Source: Psococerastis gibbosa
Lineage: Eukaryota > Arthropoda > Insecta > Psocodea > Psocidae
Assembly: GCA_963971405.1 (NCBI GenBank)
Contig: OZ020485.1
Coordinates: forward strand, 186,001 to 250,000
Reading direction: 5' to 3'
Length of the DNA: 64,000 nucleotides
A model generated the notes under the pieces. That model was given only the letters and a program-made list of their open reading frames with translations. It searched no databases and was not told the origin of the DNA. Of the stretch, positions 62,701 to 64,000 are shown piece by piece. Numbering within the stretch: the stretch's first letter is position 1; the number at the start of each line of letters is the position of its first letter. The position numbers and the translations under genes were made by a program.

Positions 62701-63093
62701 AATGATATGGGTGTCTCAATATTGCTTATTTTGACTCATTGTATTGTACTGAACATTGAGCAATTGCTCCTGCGTGTTCATCGGTTTAAATGTTGCTAAA
62801 AAAAATTCATTCGACAAGAATACGAAAAATAGCTCTATACTTATTTTATTTTTTTTTAAGGTCTTGATGTGACACGGGTGTCTTAATTTGGCTTATTTTT
62901 GCTCAATGTATTGTAATTAACATTGAGCAATTGCTCCTGCGTGTTCATCGGTGTAAATGTAGCTAAAAAAAATTCATTCGACAAGTATAAGAAAAATAGC
63001 TATTTAATTATTTTATTTTTTTAAAGGTTTTAAAAAGATATAGGTGTCTTAATTTTGCTTATTTTGGCTCATTGTATTGTACTTGACATTGAA
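59765..63093 (+). repeat. Deleted superunit copy (about 20 monomers)
   Basis: The first monomer is a hybrid that switches to the counterpart of about 15.4 kb. From 59932 the block follows U1 15493 at an offset of 44,439 bp through m1 (60451). Near 60850 a B2 body switches to a B3 tail, removing two monomers (A4 and B3). Single-monomer losses follow near 61930 and 62480. The remainder matches the superunit up to a hybrid monomer at 63094. Against 36 monomers in U1, several in-phase losses are needed. Confidence 0.82.
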
Positions 63094-64000
63094 CAATTGC
63101 TCCTGCGTGTTCATCGGTTTAAATGTAGCTAAAAAAAATTCATTCGACAAGAATAAGAAAAATAGCTATTTACTTATTTTATTTTTTTTAAAGGTTTTAA
63201 AAAGATATAGGTGTCTTTATTTTGCTTATTTTGGCTCAATGTATTGTACTTAACATTGAGCAATTGTTCCTGCGTGTTCATCGGTGTAAATGTAGCTAAA
63301 AAAAATTCATTCGACACGAATAAGAAAAATAGATATTTACTTATTTTATTTTTTTTAAAGGTCTTAAAAAGATATAGGTGTCTTAATTTTGCTTATTGAG
63401 GCTCACTGTATTGTACTTAACATCGGCCACTTGCTCCTGCGTGTTCATCGGTGTAAATGTAGCTACAAAAAATTCATTCGACAAGAATACGAAAAATAGC
63501 TATATACTTATTTTATTTTTTTTAAAGGTCTTGATATGACACGGGTGTCTTAATTTGGCTTATATAGGCTCACTGTATTGTAATTAACATTGTGCAATTG
63601 CTCCTGCGTGTTCGTCGGTGTAAATGTGGCTAAAAAAAATTCATTCGACAAGAATAAGAAAAATAGCTATTTACTTATTTTATTTTTTTTAAAGGTTTTA
63701 AAAAGATATAGGTGTCTTAATTTTGCTTATTTTGGCTCAATGTATTGTACTCAACATCGAGCAGTTGTTCCTGCGTGTTCATCGGTGTAAATGTAGCTAA
63801 AAAAAATTCATTCGACAAGAATAAGAAAAATAGCTATTTATTTATTTTATTTTTTTTAAAGGTCTTAAAAAGATATAGGTGTCTTAATTTTGCTTATTTA
63901 GGCTCATTGTATTGTACTTAACATTGGCCACTTGCTCCTGCGTGTTCATCGGTGTAAATGTTGCTAAAAAAAATTCATTCGACAAGAATAAAAAAAATAG
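63094..64000 (+). repeat. Start of another superunit copy, cut by window end
   Basis: From 63094 the sequence matches U1 from 14658 at an offset of 48,436 bp, with GTGTCTTTATTTT (63211), GACACGAATAAG (63313), TTATTGAGGCTC and the TTCGTCGG/GTGGCT monomer (63590). Its first monomer keeps CGGTTTAAATG from the previous block before adopting the superunit body. One difference from U1-U3 is GTTCATCGG where they read GTTCCTCGG (near 63440). Confidence 0.87.

Larger units (their letters stand above)
1..64000 (+). repeat. AT-rich ~166-bp satellite array with nested higher-order repeats
   Basis: The window consists entirely of direct head-to-tail copies of one ~166-167 bp monomer; the starts of the first eight copies are 1, 167, 333, 499, 666, 834, 1000 and 1165. 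I found no segment that does not align to the monomer and none in reverse orientation. Monomers diverge from each other at recurring diagnostic positions, while copies of multi-monomer blocks are nearly identical, which defines higher-order repeats. Monomer length near nucleosomal repeat size, AT-richness and HOR structure are typical of centromeric or pericentromeric satellites such as alpha satellite, but the sequence is not alpha satellite and I do not recognise the family. The array continues past both window ends. Confidence 0.98.

Noticed and set aside
1-64000. A CRISPR array, because of regularly spaced repeats.
   Set aside because: The period is ~166 bp with no unique spacers; the whole period is repeated. 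No cas genes are present.
1-64000. LTR retroelement, LINE or DNA transposon insertions.
   Set aside because: I looked for interruptions of monomer phase, and only the 17-bp and 7-bp scars were found; no foreign sequence or target-site duplication is visible.
1-64000. Assignment to a named satellite family (alpha satellite, plant 180-bp centromere repeats, bivalve or beetle satellites).
   Set aside because: Length and composition are compatible with many families, but I do not recognise the sequence itself. A search of the consensus against a repeat database would decide; a strong full-length hit would name it.

Overview
The whole window is one uninterrupted satellite DNA array. I see no protein-coding gene, RNA gene, transposon, CRISPR array or unique-sequence island in it. 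The unit is an AT-rich monomer of about 166-167 bp. Counting one consensus monomer by hand gives about 27-28% G+C, and roughly 384 head-to-tail copies fit in the window. All copies read in the same direction and I found no inversion. Monomer phase is set here at the motif CAATTGCTCCTGCG (or CACTTGCTCCTGCG), so the window opens exactly on a monomer start. Each monomer carries, in order: this head, the segment TGTTCATCGGTGTAAATGT, an A-tract, a near-invariant box TTCATTCGACAAGAATA, a T-rich tract ending TTTAAAGG, a variable class-defining segment, and a tail CTCATTGTATTGTACTTAACATT.

Monomers fall into two main groups. Group A has GGTCTTAAAAAGATATA or GGTTTTAAAAAGATATA after the T-tract. Group B has GGTCTTGATATGA or GGTCTTGAAATGA. 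They often alternate A-B. A seven-monomer cassette (m1-A2-B2-A4-B3-A6-B4; type example 1-1164) recurs whole or edited through the window. Larger higher-order repeats (HORs) are built from such cassettes. Nearly all junctions keep monomer phase, so spacings between matching landmarks are close to whole multiples of 166.6 bp. This is the expected product of unequal exchange or in-register conversion between monomers.

Layout: 1-6.05 kb is a 4,660-bp (28-monomer) HOR with a partial second copy. 6.49-9.89 kb is an 1,832-bp (11-monomer) tandem. 9.99-14.66 kb is a mosaic of earlier blocks. 14.66-34.24 kb holds three successive copies of a 36-monomer superunit, of 6,019, 7,376 and 6,192 bp; every length difference is explained by a 173-bp monomer gain and an 1,184-bp internal duplication. 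34.25-36.08 kb is a copy of 12.49-14.49 kb lacking one monomer. 36.08-39.74 kb is an 1,833-bp (11-monomer) tandem pair. 39.24-43.58 kb is a 2,167-bp (13-monomer) pair. 43.58-54.91 kb is a 4,836-bp (29-monomer) HOR in three copies, the second lacking four monomers and the third truncated. 54.58-55.58 kb is a 500-bp (3-monomer) pair. 55.59-64.0 kb returns to edited copies of the 36-monomer superunit.

The organism is a eukaryote and the region is most likely centromeric or pericentromeric heterochromatin. I cannot name the species or match the monomer to a known satellite family. The retained CpGs in an otherwise AT-rich satellite hint at a genome, or a chromatin domain, with little germline CpG methylation; this is inference. 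The few open frames of 62-69 codons are by-products of single changes that remove a stop in the repeat and are not annotated as genes. All coordinates and comparisons were made by eye, so block edges are accurate to about a few tens of bases where no exact monomer boundary is given.
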